This document shows positions 1 to 8,284 of a stretch of 64,000 nt of DNA, piece after piece. Source of the DNA: Actinopolyspora halophila DSM 43834 (GTDB lineage: Bacteria; Actinomycetota; Actinomycetes; Mycobacteriales; Pseudonocardiaceae); assembly GCF_000371785.1 (NCBI RefSeq), contig NZ_AQUI01000002.1, positions 3,141,276-3,205,275 of the forward strand. Direction: 5' to 3'. The translations under genes were made by a program, and so were the position numbers. Under the pieces are notes generated by a model. That model did not search any database. It was not told the DNA's origin and worked only from the letters and a program-made list of their open reading frames with translations. Each line of letters opens with the position of its first letter. Positions within the stretch are counted from its first letter, which is position 1.

Positions 1-1
1 A

Positions 2-361
2 TATCTGACCCTCTACGGGTGGACGTCGAATCCGCTCGTGGAGTACTACATCGTCGAGAGCTACGGCAGCTACCGCCCCGGCGGGGACGACCACCGGGGA
101 ACGGTCACCAGCGACGGCGGCACCTACGACGTCTACCGCACGATGCGCTACGACGCGCCCTCCGTCGAGGGGACCGCGACCTTCCCGCAGTTCTGGAGCG
201 TCCGGCAATCGCCGAGAGCGGGCGGAACGATCACCACCGGAAACCACTTCGACGCGTGGGCCCGGCACGACATGCCGCTGGGAAGTTTCGACCACTACAT
301 GATCCTGGCGACCGAGGGCTACCAGAGCAGCGGAAGCTCCAACATCACGGTCAGCGGATGA
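2..361 (+). CDS. GH11 endo-1,4-beta-xylanase, C-terminal part
   Basis: Hydrolyses beta-1,4-xylan; a secreted enzyme. Only the last 119 residues lie in the window, open from the left edge in the second frame. They carry GH11 landmarks in order: LYGWT, the [10 protein letters not shown] strand with the catalytic nucleophile glutamate, [23 protein letters not shown] with [16 protein letters not shown], and the terminal [12 protein letters not shown] strand carrying the acid/base glutamate. The match to actinomycete family 11 xylanases is nearly continuous. The chain stops just after SNITVSG, so no carbohydrate-binding module follows, unlike many Streptomyces homologues. The signal peptide would be outside the window. 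Confidence 0.95.
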   Translation, partial: YLTLYGWTSNPLVEYYIVESYGSYRPGGDDHRGTVTSDGGTYDVYRTMRYDAPSVEGTATFPQFWSVRQSPRAGGTITTGNHFDAWARHDMPLGSFDHYMILATEGYQSSGSSNITVSG

Positions 362-503
362 CCCTCCGCGCGAGAACCCTCCCCGGTCGGATCGACGGCC
401 CGCCCTGATCCGACGAACCGGTGTGGACCGTCCACAGCGGACGCCCGGATGCGTGGGGCGCGGGCCGTTCCGGCGGCGTGCGCCCCACCACGCTCGTCGA
501 TAC

Positions 504-1802
504 CTACACCTTGTCGGGCCGAAGCGCCGCCCAGACCCGGTCGTGGTTCCACCCGGCGCTCGCACGGGGCACTCGTGGCCCGCGGTTGGCCAGCACGACG
601 GCAGCAGCGGCGAACGGCACGAGCACGGCCGCGGCGGCGCTGAGCCAGGAGGTCGCCGTGGCCAGGGGCAGCCGCAACGTCAGCAGACCGACCGCGACGG
701 CGGGTCCTCCGGTGCCGCAGTAGAACGCGAGGTACAACGCGGAGTTGAGCGCCGCACGTTCCCGCGCCGGTGCGACCGCGTCCACGGCAGCGGCGGCCCC
801 GCCGTAGGCCAGTCCGTGTCCGAATCCGGCCACCACCGCCGCGAGCACGGTCACCATCAGCGACCCACCGCCGGTCCACGCCAGGGCTCCGAGGCCGACC
901 AGCAGCGCACCCAGACCGAGCAGCTGCGCGCGACGCGCACCGCAGCGGGGCACGAGCGGCTGGGACAGCACGGAACAGACCAGTACGGCACCGAGAATGC
1001 CTCCGATGATCGCCAGGTTGTCGATCCGGGCGGAGCGGCCGAGCGTCGTCGGAATGACCGCCAGGAAGAGACCGGCCACGGTCCAGGCGAGAAAACCGGT
1101 CGCCGCGGCGGAGGTGAACAGCAGCCGCACACCGGCCGGTATGCGCGGGCGCGTCGGGCGCCAGCGCCCCACGCGTGCGGCGGGCGTGCTCAGGGCCGAG
1201 ACGCGGTACCACCCCACCACCAACAGGAGCAGGTGCACCACGTACGGCAACACCCGCGGTGCGGGCGCGTACTGCGCCAGCAGACCCGCCACGACCGGCC
1301 CCGCCGCGGTTCCCCCCACGAACGCCACTCCGGCCAGCACCGACGCCCGCGCCCGGTTCCCGCCGGGAGCACGTGCCGTGATCAACGCCGTCGTCGCCCC
1401 CGTGGCCGCGCCCAGTGCCACCCCCTGCGCGGCGCGGCCGAGCAGCAGCCAGCCGGGGCCGGTCGCCAGCGCGAAGCAGCCCGAGGCGAGCGCGGCCACC
1501 ACCACGCTGATCCGCAGCACCGTCCGGGAACCGAGCGCATCCGCGGCCGAGCCGAACAGCAACAACGCCGGAGCGCTGACCAGCGCGAACATCGCGTAGA
1601 CCAGCGTCATCGTCAGGTCGCCGAACCCGAAGGCGTGCTGGTAGTCCGGATACAGCGGGCTGGGCAGATAGGCCCCGGCCGTGAGCACCACCAGCAGGTA
1701 CACCGCCGTGCGCACCTCGCGCGCGTCCCGACGCGCCCGGTGCACGAGCCGGGTGTCGGAGACACCGGCACAACCCTCGTCGAAGATCCCCTTGAGCAGC
1801 AC
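504..1802 (-). CDS. MFS transporter (12-TM class)
   Basis: Integral membrane exporter or importer of the major facilitator superfamily; substrate unknown. About twelve hydrophobic segments are visible, with the N-half containing a LYPDYQ loop, LLFGSAADALGSR (the cytoplasmic loop 2-3 motif G-x-x-x-D-x-x-G-x-R) and LGRAAQGVALG in the fourth helix. The start is uncertain: I use a GTG at 1802 because longer readings run into the divergent LysR gene; GTG at 1745 is also possible. It is divergent from the LysR gene at 1876, only about 70 bp away, so it is probably that regulator's target. Confidence 0.85.
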   Translation of the reverse strand: MLLKGIFDEGCAGVSDTRLVHRARRDAREVRTAVYLLVVLTAGAYLPSPLYPDYQHAFGFGDLTMTLVYAMFALVSAPALLLFGSAADALGSRTVLRISVVVAALASGCFALATGPGWLLLGRAAQGVALGAATGATTALITARAPGGNRARASVLAGVAFVGGTAAGPVVAGLLAQYAPAPRVLPYVVHLLLLVVGWYRVSALSTPAARVGRWRPTRPRIPAGVRLLFTSAAATGFLAWTVAGLFLAVIPTTLGRSARIDNLAIIGGILGAVLVCSVLSQPLVPRCGARRAQLLGLGALLVGLGALAWTGGGSLMVTVLAAVVAGFGHGLAYGGAAAAVDAVAPARERAALNSALYLAFYCGTGGPAVAVGLLTLRLPLATATSWLSAAAAVLVPFAAAAVVLANRGPRVPRASAGWNHDRVWAALRPDKV

Positions 1803-1875
1803 ACCCACATCTTGGCGCTCAGCACCAGCAAAGAGAAGCAAACGTTCGTGCAACGCGACCGTGTAAAATATTTGC

Positions 1876-2814
1876 ATGATCGATCCGAAGCTGCGCGTGC
1901 TGCAGCTGGTGGCCCACCACGGCACGGTGACCGCCGCCGCGGCGGCACTGCACTACACACCCTCCGCGGTTTCGCACCAGCTGCGCCAACTGGCCGCCGA
2001 ACTCGGCGTCGAGCTGGTGACCCAGTCCGGCCGCGGCATCCGACTGACCACCGCGGCGAACACCGTGCTCCGCCACGCCGAGGTGCTCCACGCCCAGGCC
2101 GAACGCGCGCACGCCGAACTGACCGCCGCCACCGAGGAAGCAGGCGGACCGTTCACCCTGTGCGGCTTCTCCACCGCCGCCACGCACCTGCTTCCCCCGG
2201 CCGCGGCCACCCTGCGCGACCGCTACCCCCAGTCCAAGGTGCGGGTCATCGAGGCCGAACCCGCCCGCTGCTTCGACCTGCTGCTGGCAGGCGACGCGGA
2301 TCTGGCGCTGCTGATCGCCACCGCCGAGACTCCCCCCACATCGGACACCCGCTTCGAGCAGCACCCCCTGCTGGACGATCCTCTCGACCTGGTCGTGCCC
2401 AGCGGGCACCCGCTGGCCGCCCGCAGAAGGGTCACCCTCGCCGACGCCGCCGACGAGCCGTGGATCGTGGGCCAGCCCGGCAGCACCTACCACCACCTGG
2501 TGCTCACCGCCTGCATGGCCGCCGGGTTCACCCCCAACATCGCCCACTACGCCGATGAGTGGGACACCGGCACCGCCCTGGTCGCCCACGACTTCGGCAT
2601 CATCCTCGTGCCCCGGCTCGCCCGGCTGCACGAGGACCGGCCCGTCGCACGCATCCCCCTGCACGGCGAGCCCGCCCCCGCACGCCGCATCCTGGCCGCC
2701 ACCCGCCGCGGCAGCCGCGAGCACCCCGTGGTCACCACCGCCCTGGACACCATCACCACCACCGCCACCGCGCTGCACCCGGCGCCCCGGCAGCCCGCCG
2801 AGCAGGAGGAATGA
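1876..2814 (+). CDS. LysR-family transcriptional regulator
   Basis: A 312-residue DNA-binding regulator. The N-terminal winged helix-turn-helix (residues 1-60) contains HHGTVTAAAAALHYTPSAVS followed by the SHQLRQLAAELGVEL recognition segment; the rest is the LysR effector-binding (periplasmic-binding-protein-like) domain. The ATG lies only 7 bp after a TAAAAT element (1864-1869), so the mRNA may be leaderless. It diverges from the MFS gene at 504-1802, the classical arrangement for a LysR regulator and its transporter. An AT-rich TG-N11-CA element at 1862-1876 could be the operator. Effector unknown. Confidence 0.9.
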   Translation: MIDPKLRVLQLVAHHGTVTAAAAALHYTPSAVSHQLRQLAAELGVELVTQSGRGIRLTTAANTVLRHAEVLHAQAERAHAELTAATEEAGGPFTLCGFSTAATHLLPPAAATLRDRYPQSKVRVIEAEPARCFDLLLAGDADLALLIATAETPPTSDTRFEQHPLLDDPLDLVVPSGHPLAARRRVTLADAADEPWIVGQPGSTYHHLVLTACMAAGFTPNIAHYADEWDTGTALVAHDFGIILVPRLARLHEDRPVARIPLHGEPAPARRILAATRRGSREHPVVTTALDTITTTATALHPAPRQPAEQEE

Positions 2815-3069
2815 GCGGAGAAAACCGTTGCTGCTACGGCGATTTCCCGGAAGTCGCGCCCTGCGCAGCCCCGCGCAGCCCGTTCGGGCCGGCTTCCGCG
2901 GGGAGCCACGCGGACTTCCCAGCAACGCGGAGTCCCGGCCATGCGAAGGCTCCAGCTCGGAAACCGCCCGGCGAGAAGGCCGGCAAGAACCGCCCCCGCA
3001 GAGAGGCGACCGCGACTCCGCAGCGAAGCCGGATCCGGAACCGGACCACGCTGCCCGTGTTCAGGAATC

Positions 3070-3348
3070 TCAGAAAAAGCCGACCTCGTCGTAGGTATCC
3101 CCTGGCTTATCAGCCACCGCCTCAACGAAGAACGCGAAGCGCTCGTCATCGAGCACTTTGCCATCCAAAGCACCGGGTCGCGCGAACTTGGCCAACCTCC
3201 GAACCTGCTCACCGCTTATGGGATACCCATCCGGAGTAGGCATGCTGAACCCCAGCTCCTCCTCCAGAGCAGCACGCGTAGCCGAAACAAGGTAGATTTC
3301 CCATTCGAGACCGTCATCGCTCTCCCTGAACGATTCTACCTTCCACAT
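3070..3348 (-). CDS. small acidic immunity-like hypothetical protein
   Basis: A 92-residue acidic protein with no domain I recognise with certainty; the pattern W-x-V-x-S-F-x-E-S-x-D-G-L-x-W-E at the N-terminus resembles small actinobacterial immunity or DUF7683-like proteins, which is only an impression. The ATG at 3348 overlaps the TGA of the upstream toxin-tail fragment (TGATG), indicating translational coupling. Coupling of a toxin C-terminus to a small acidic protein is the standard layout of polymorphic toxin cassettes, so an immunity role is inferred. A GTG at 3351 is the alternative start. Confidence 0.55.
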   Translation of the reverse strand: MWKVESFRESDDGLEWEIYLVSATRAALEEELGFSMPTPDGYPISGEQVRRLAKFARPGALDGKVLDDERFAFFVEAVADKPGDTYDEVGFF

Positions 3349-3518
3349 CACGGCTCGACCTCTCTTCCAGGGATCGGATCCTTCAGCTGCTCGACGGTGT
3401 TCAGGGCGAACGCACCCGGGTGCTTGCCACGTTCAGACCGTGCAGCAGTTGATCGTGTGAGGTTTTCATCCTCTTCGTTCGTAATGTAGACAGTAAACAA
3501 CTCAGTCCTTGATTGAGC
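3348..3518 (-). pseudogene. orphan C-terminal tail of a polymorphic toxin (fragment)
   Basis: A 56-codon open reading on the minus strand with no start codon, closed upstream by a stop. It reads like the tail of a larger protein: TELFTVYITNEEDENLTR, then GKHPGAFALNTVEQLKDP ending in GREVEP. Its stop overlaps the start of the 92-residue downstream gene. I do not recognise the toxin family. Position, orientation and coupling match displaced toxin-tail/immunity cassettes downstream of an RHS gene. The remainder of the 3352-3708 gap shows no other supportable gene. Confidence 0.45.
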
Positions 3519-3708
3519 TCATGCCAGGAAGATCACGCACTGGACTGCTTACCAGTCCTCTTGGAGTCGCCGGGTTCCGGTGACGATGGACCGATTGGTC
3601 GCGGACAGCGAGGCGAGGTCCGTGGCCGGCCCACACGACCAGAACTCGAAAGCTCCCCGTATGAGCCGACCACTGGGGCGAGGTTGTGCAACACCCGCGG
3701 ACTTCGTC

Positions 3709-4251
3709 CTAAACATCAGGATCGATGAAACGCCGTTGGGGGTCCCAGCCACGTGGCACCTCCAACTCGGGCGATACCTGTGTTACCTCCACACCGAGAT
3801 CCTCCGTTTCGTTGTCCATCACCGATACGGAGAACTCCCGATCCGGACAGGCCGTTCGCAATCGCGCCGACCACGTTTCGACCAAAATCTCGGACAACTG
3901 TTCAGTGGAGGAGTCCTGAAACTCAACAGGAGAGGGACAATGACGGAACAAATGGGCAACCTCGAACCAGTTGAAGTTGTCTACAACTTCTTTCCAGGAC
4001 AGCGGCGCCCAATCAGGCTGACCATCGGCCACCGGGGTTGACAGGAGCCCACGGATATATGCTTCGTCATGACCATGCACAGCAACGAAAACAGCCCCGT
4101 GCACCTCTACCAGACGCGGCCAGTACAACCACGCGTAGAGCAACCCCTGGAAATGATTCCCCTCCGCACCGAAGTAGGACACCGGATCACTCGATCCCAC
4201 ATCCGGGTAAGCCGCACTCAAGGCTTCCACAGCGACCTGCTCATCATACAT
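3709..4251 (-). CDS. hypothetical protein in the toxin/immunity zone
   Basis: About 180 residues; ATG at 4251 is chosen because GAGGGT lies 8 nt upstream (a TTG at 4266 would add five residues). The protein is acidic and rich in aromatic residues (YAWLYWPRL, DWAPLSWKEVV, NFNWFEVAHLF) with no signal peptide or membrane segment. No family recognised. It lies between the IS relic and the toxin-tail cassette, on the same strand as the RHS fragment, so it may be another orphan immunity gene; this is inference from context only. Confidence 0.55.
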   Translation of the reverse strand: MYDEQVAVEALSAAYPDVGSSDPVSYFGAEGNHFQGLLYAWLYWPRLVEVHGAVFVAVHGHDEAYIRGLLSTPVADGQPDWAPLSWKEVVDNFNWFEVAHLFRHCPSPVEFQDSSTEQLSEILVETWSARLRTACPDREFSVSVMDNETEDLGVEVTQVSPELEVPRGWDPQRRFIDPDV

Positions 4252-4375
4252 CACATGCACCCTCAATACCCACGGGGAATCTCATCACCGGTAGCCTTCC
4301 GAGCATTTCCTACTTCTCTGAGAACCTGTCTGGGACAGTGATCCAGGTGATGGTGTCCCGCTTTGTTCGGGTGAA

Positions 4376-4909
4376 TCATCGGGACACTCTAGCGACCATG
4401 ATCCATGAGGATGAAGACGTGGGCGTGTTCGGGACAGTGTTCGTAGTCGCGGGCGTTGCGGCGGGCTTGGGTGATCCAGGCACAGGTGCCTTCGACACCC
4501 CACTTCCGGCGAGGAGCCGATGACGGGCTTGTCCAGCGTTTTTCCGCGCGATCTCGGCGGTGATGCCCAGCTGTGCAGTGGCCCAGCTCGGGAATGTGCC
4601 CGTACAGCCGCCGTCGGCCCAGATGTGGCCCATCATGGAGTGCTGTTGACGTAGCTGCCGCGGCAGAGGCCGGGATGTAGGGGAGCCGGTCTTGCTGGCT
4701 CGCACCGGTGACCAGCGCATCAGTGGCATCCCGCGGTCTCCACGGCCAGGTGGCGCTTGCCTCCGGCGAGTTTCTTTCCCACGCAGCAGCGGCTCGACCA
4801 GCCACTCGGCATCGAGGACAGCGGACGGATACCGGGGTGTCCGCCCCGATGAGCCGGACTGACCAGCGCCACAGTGCAGCCGCGATCGGCCCCCACTACG
4901 TGTGATCAC
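4376..4909 (-). pseudogene. decayed IS5-like DDE transposase
   Basis: Fragments of an IS5-type transposase scattered over two frames. Near 4820 the N-terminal RYPSAVLDAEWLVEPLL segment (the usual YPSDLSDAEW start) is visible; it jumps after an internal deletion to GMPLM, then to HIWADGGCTGTF and LGITAEIARK (the second catalytic aspartate region), and finally, after a frameshift near 4500, to GVEGTCAWITQARRNARDYE, where the conserved VVERTFAW glutamate region has lost its arginine. No intact frame covers the protein. The element is inactive and probably cut short a neighbouring toxin cassette. Confidence 0.75.
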
Positions 4910-5083
4910 GACTTGACACCGCGGTCACTAGCAAAGTCCCTTCCCAAGCCCCGCACCGAACTCCCAGAGACCCTCCTGGTAACCCAAGGCCCTCGCAGTT
5001 CGGTCATGTGGCTGTGTCCGGCATGTGTCCCTGCCTGACGAGGTCATTGCTTCACCTGTGCGATCACACTCACCAGGAATCCT

Positions 5084-5574
5084 TCAATCATGCTGGATGC
5101 ATGATTCCTGAAAATCGAGAACCCCCTCTTGGGCCTTACTCGCTATATGTCCGCTACATCAGCGTAGGGAACATTTGGAGGCACATCAACGGACAAAAAC
5201 GTCTCCTTGTGCCCCACCTCGTAATCACATCCGAACCGTTTCATGGAATTTTTGAAACTTTCAACGCTGTTTTCGTCGAAAAAAATAATTCGCACCGTGG
5301 AGTGCCCACCTCCGGCTATTACTCCATCAAAAACAAGACCTCCTTGTTCATCCGGGACAGCCCGCACAATAGCTCCACAGCTCAACACGGGAGCAAAAAA
5401 CGGAATATTGGCAACCGAGTACCCAACACAACTTTCCGTCGGCTCCGCCCACAAAGACTCGGAAGAGATGGGCGGATACCCGTCCGCGTCCTGCGTCAAC
5501 GGTACGACAATTTTCACATATTCTCCGAAGGACGTCTCCTTCGTTGGAGAACAGCTACGATCGACTGATCCCAT
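5084..5574 (-). pseudogene. DUF4265 protein, frameshifted near its C-terminus
   Basis: The first 143 codons give a DUF4265 protein: KIVVPL near residue 22, GYPPISSESLWAEP, the SVANIPFFAP core, VRAVPDEQGGLVF, GGGHSTVRI and LSVDVPP. The frame ends at 5143 after YADVADI. A different frame then continues without interruption with ASKAQEGVLDFQES and ends at a TGA at 5084, which matches the ordinary C-terminal EEGVWDYEE-like end of the family. A one-base indel around 5140 therefore splits the gene. DUF4265 proteins are often found beside toxins and are candidate immunity proteins. Confidence 0.65.
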
Positions 5575-5773
5575 CTACTACACCACTCCAAATCAAAACG
5601 ACGGTTGTTGACTTCTGGCAAGGATTGTTCCGACCAACGATCAACTCGCTGTACACGAGGGCTCCACACGATCACCTATCGTGCCACGCCCGATGCATCC
5701 CGGGAACTGGCCTGGTAGATGGCCGGGATATCGCGCGCTGAACAGCTAAAACGCGTACCGTGGAAGGTGTGGG

Positions 5774-5905
5774 AGAGCTCTGTTGGTGTTTGAGCATGCG
5801 ATGCTGGTGCTGCGCTGGTTCCGCGACGGCACTCGGGTGGCGCAGCTGGCCGTCGATGCCGGGCTCGGTATCTCGACCGCGTCCCCACTACCTCCACCGC
5901 CAACC
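5774..5905 (+). pseudogene. transposase N-terminal helix-turn-helix fragment
   Basis: A plus-strand stretch reads RALLVFEHAMLVLRWFRDG, then TRVAQLAVDAGLGISTA, and one base out of frame YLH. This is the N-terminal HTH pattern of IS5/IS1182-type transposases (ALLVLAYLR-G-T-x-x-x-LA-x-x-F-G-I-x-x-x-T-A-x-R-Y). Only about 40 codons remain. It sits directly at the 3' end of the RHS-core fragment and runs opposite to it, so it probably marks the insertion that truncated the RHS toxin gene. Confidence 0.55.
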
Positions 5906-6303
5906 GAATGGCGCTGCGCACCCTGACCACTCTGTTCCCACAACGAATTCAGGTAGTTCCGCAGAGGACCGACCAAGGAGAAGAGATAAATCGATCCGAA
6001 CAACTTCCCGCTGGGATCCGCATTCGTCGCGGGGTTGTTGTTGCCGTAGGTGTATCCGTGCATCTGCTGCGGATCCGTCAGATCCATCACCGGATCCACC
6101 GAGATGAACCGACCGGTGTTCGGGTCGTACTGCCGCGCACCCAGGGTGGTCAGTCCGACCGAGGCGTCGATCGTCCCACCGACGAAGCCCTTCTCCCCCG
6201 GAAACTCGGTCTGCTCACCACGCGAGGCACCGAACGGCAGGAACCGCCGCCGCGTCGTCCGCAACGAGTCCGCGTCGAAGACCGACGATCCGCCCTGCCA
6301 CCC
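5906..6303 (-). pseudogene. RHS repeat-associated core fragment
   Basis: About 120 codons of the RHS/YD-repeat core that ends the shell of a polymorphic toxin: TTRRRFLPFGASRG, then FVGGTIDASVGLTTLGARQYDP with NTGRFISVDPVMDLTDPQQM and YGNNNPATNADPSGK. In intact proteins this is preceded by more than a thousand residues and followed by the toxin domain. Here the 5' side is cut at the stop of the FAH gene and the 3' side at a transposase fragment. It lies upstream of the immunity-like genes on the same strand. Confidence 0.85.
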
Positions 6304-6305
6304 GC

Positions 6306-7277
6306 TCAGCTCACGGTCGCCGCCTGTCCCGGCCGCGCGGGCCGCACCGGCGCGACCTCCGCCTCGGTGGGACCGCCGACCACGGTGTTGGCGATGCCGC
6401 CGATGCCCTCGACGGTCATCTCCACCACGTCCCCCGGCCGCAGCGGCGGCGGCTGCTGAACACCGTTCCTGCCCCACAGCTCGGCCAGACACCCGCCGTT
6501 GCCGCAAGTGCCCGAACCGAGCACGTCACCGGGACGCACCCGGCTGCCGCGCGCGGCGTGGACGACCAGCTCCTCGAACGTCCAGCCCATGTTGGACAGC
6601 AGGTCCCGGCCGAGTTCGACCCCGTTGACCGAGACGCTCATGGCCAACCGCAGGAACCCGTCGGCGTCCCGGTGCGGTTCCAGCTCGTCGGCGGTGACCA
6701 GCACCGGCCCCAGGGTCCCGGCGAAGTCCTTGCCCTTCGCTGGGCCGAGCCCCACCCGCATCTCCCGGCTCTGCAGATCACGGGCGGACCAGTCGTTGAA
6801 GATCGTGTAGCCCGCGATGTGCGAACGCGCCCGCTCCGGCGTGAGATCGGACCCCACCCGCCCGATGACGGCGGCGACCTCGAGTTCGTAGTCCAGCACC
6901 GCGCACCCCGGCGGGGCCGCGACCTCGTCGTGCGCACCGATGAGCGAGTGGGGGTTGGTGAAGTAGAAGGCCGGCGCCTCGTACCACTCCGGCACCACAC
7001 CGACCCGCCCCTCCACGCCGCGGCGCACCCCCTCGACGTGCTCCTCGAAGGCCACGAAGTCCCGCACGGTGGGCGCTTCCAGCGGCGGCAGCAGCCGCAC
7101 CTCCTCCAGCGGGACCGAGTCCCGCGCGGAGAGCGCGCCACGACCGGCCGCGAACAGCCGGTCCTCCCGCAGCAGGTCCAGCACCGTCGTTCCGACCGGC
7201 AACCGGTGCAGCACGCCGTCCACGACGACGCCGCACCGCACGACCCCGTCGGGTTCCTCCACTGTGGCGAAACGCAA
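6306..7277 (-). CDS. fumarylacetoacetate hydrolase-family protein
   Basis: A 323-residue FAH-fold enzyme; members hydrolyse, decarboxylate or hydrate dienoic or acylpyruvate ring-cleavage products with Mg2+ or Mn2+. The metal-site strand CAVLDYELEVAAVIGR (around residues 125-140) and FNDWSARDLQ are present, and GSGTCGNGGCLAELWGR near residue 260 is typical of the longer two-domain subgroup. Start is TTG, supported by GGAGGGAG just upstream. Last gene of the catabolic operon; it follows the dioxygenase by 45 bp and is expected to process its product. Substrate not determined. Confidence 0.88.
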   Translation of the reverse strand: MRFATVEEPDGVVRCGVVVDGVLHRLPVGTTVLDLLREDRLFAAGRGALSARDSVPLEEVRLLPPLEAPTVRDFVAFEEHVEGVRRGVEGRVGVVPEWYEAPAFYFTNPHSLIGAHDEVAAPPGCAVLDYELEVAAVIGRVGSDLTPERARSHIAGYTIFNDWSARDLQSREMRVGLGPAKGKDFAGTLGPVLVTADELEPHRDADGFLRLAMSVSVNGVELGRDLLSNMGWTFEELVVHAARGSRVRPGDVLGSGTCGNGGCLAELWGRNGVQQPPPLRPGDVVEMTVEGIGGIANTVVGGPTEAEVAPVRPARPGQAATVS

Positions 7278-7322
7278 CCTCGCTCCCTCCTCGTCGTTTC
7301 CGTCCCGGCCCCGGCGGTGCGA

Positions 7323-8258
7323 TCACACCGGCGGGGCCTGGAACAGCCCGCGATCGGGATCGTTGAACGACTTCTTGGCGACGAACTCGTCCATCGGGTT
7401 GGCCGTGCCCCACTGGTCGGAGACCATCGGGTCGGTGAAGTCGTGCAGCCCGGGGTGCCAGGTGTCCTCGTCGAGCCGGTCCAGCTCGGTGGTGTACTCG
7501 ACGGTGTTGCCCTGCGGGTCGAGGAAGTACGAGAAGGTGTTGTTGCCCGCCTTGTGCCGGCCCGGGCCCCACACCTTCTCCACCCCGGCACGCATCAGCC
7601 TGCCCGAACCGCGCATGTACTCGTCGAGGCCGCGCATCTCGAAGCTGGCGTGGTGCAGCGAGGCGTGCGGGCAGCGGGACACCGCGAAGCTGTGGTGCCA
7701 GTCGTTGCAGCGCAGGAACCACATCATGCGGCCGTTCTCCGGATGCATCAGCACGTCGGACAGCGCGAAGTCGAGGTGGCGCCGGTAGAACTCGACCGTG
7801 ACCTCCGGCTCGGCCGAGTTGACCACCACGTGCGACAGCCGCACCGGCACGGACTCGGTCCCCTCGATCCTGCGGTGCGGGCGCAGCGCCACGTCGCTGG
7901 AGATCTCCACGGTGCGGCCCTCGTTGTCGAAGAATCGGAAACCGTAGCCCCCGCCCGGGGTTGCGATCACGCCCGGTTCGGAGATCAGCCGCACCCCGCT
8001 CCGCCCCAGTCGGACGGCCAGGGCGTCCACATCGGCCGCGCTGGCGGCACCGAACGAGACCAGGTCGATGCGCTTGTCGGCGGCCTCGCGCAGCCGCACC
8101 ACGTACTGCTCCGGCGAGCCCTCCGCGGCCAGGAAGCTCACCCCCGCGTCGGAGGCGACCTCGGTCAGCCCCCACAGGTTGCGGTAGAACTCCAGCTCCC
8201 GGTCGAAGTCGGGCACGGCCACCGCGATGTGCCGCAGGTGCGTGATCAGGCGATCCAT
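7323..8258 (-). CDS. extradiol (catechol 2,3-) dioxygenase, VOC superfamily
   Basis: A 311-residue two-domain type I extradiol dioxygenase that opens a catecholic ring next to the two hydroxyls using Fe(II). The C-terminal domain keeps all three iron ligands: His143 in RLSHVVVN, His203 in LHHASFEM and Glu254 in GNTVEYTTEL. The N-terminal domain (RHIAVAVPDF to about residue 120) is the non-catalytic repeat. ATG at 8258 is preceded by AAGGGAGGG. In the operon it follows the amidohydrolase by 26 bp. The native catechol is unknown. Confidence 0.9.
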   Translation of the reverse strand: MDRLITHLRHIAVAVPDFDRELEFYRNLWGLTEVASDAGVSFLAAEGSPEQYVVRLREAADKRIDLVSFGAASAADVDALAVRLGRSGVRLISEPGVIATPGGGYGFRFFDNEGRTVEISSDVALRPHRRIEGTESVPVRLSHVVVNSAEPEVTVEFYRRHLDFALSDVLMHPENGRMMWFLRCNDWHHSFAVSRCPHASLHHASFEMRGLDEYMRGSGRLMRAGVEKVWGPGRHKAGNNTFSYFLDPQGNTVEYTTELDRLDEDTWHPGLHDFTDPMVSDQWGTANPMDEFVAKKSFNDPDRGLFQAPPV

Positions 8259-8284
8259 GGGAAACCCTCCCTTGTGTACGAGCG

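Noticed and set aside
2815-3069. Gap after the first LysR gene
   Set aside because: Open frames here are low-complexity shadows; no hairpin, repeat or domain stood out.
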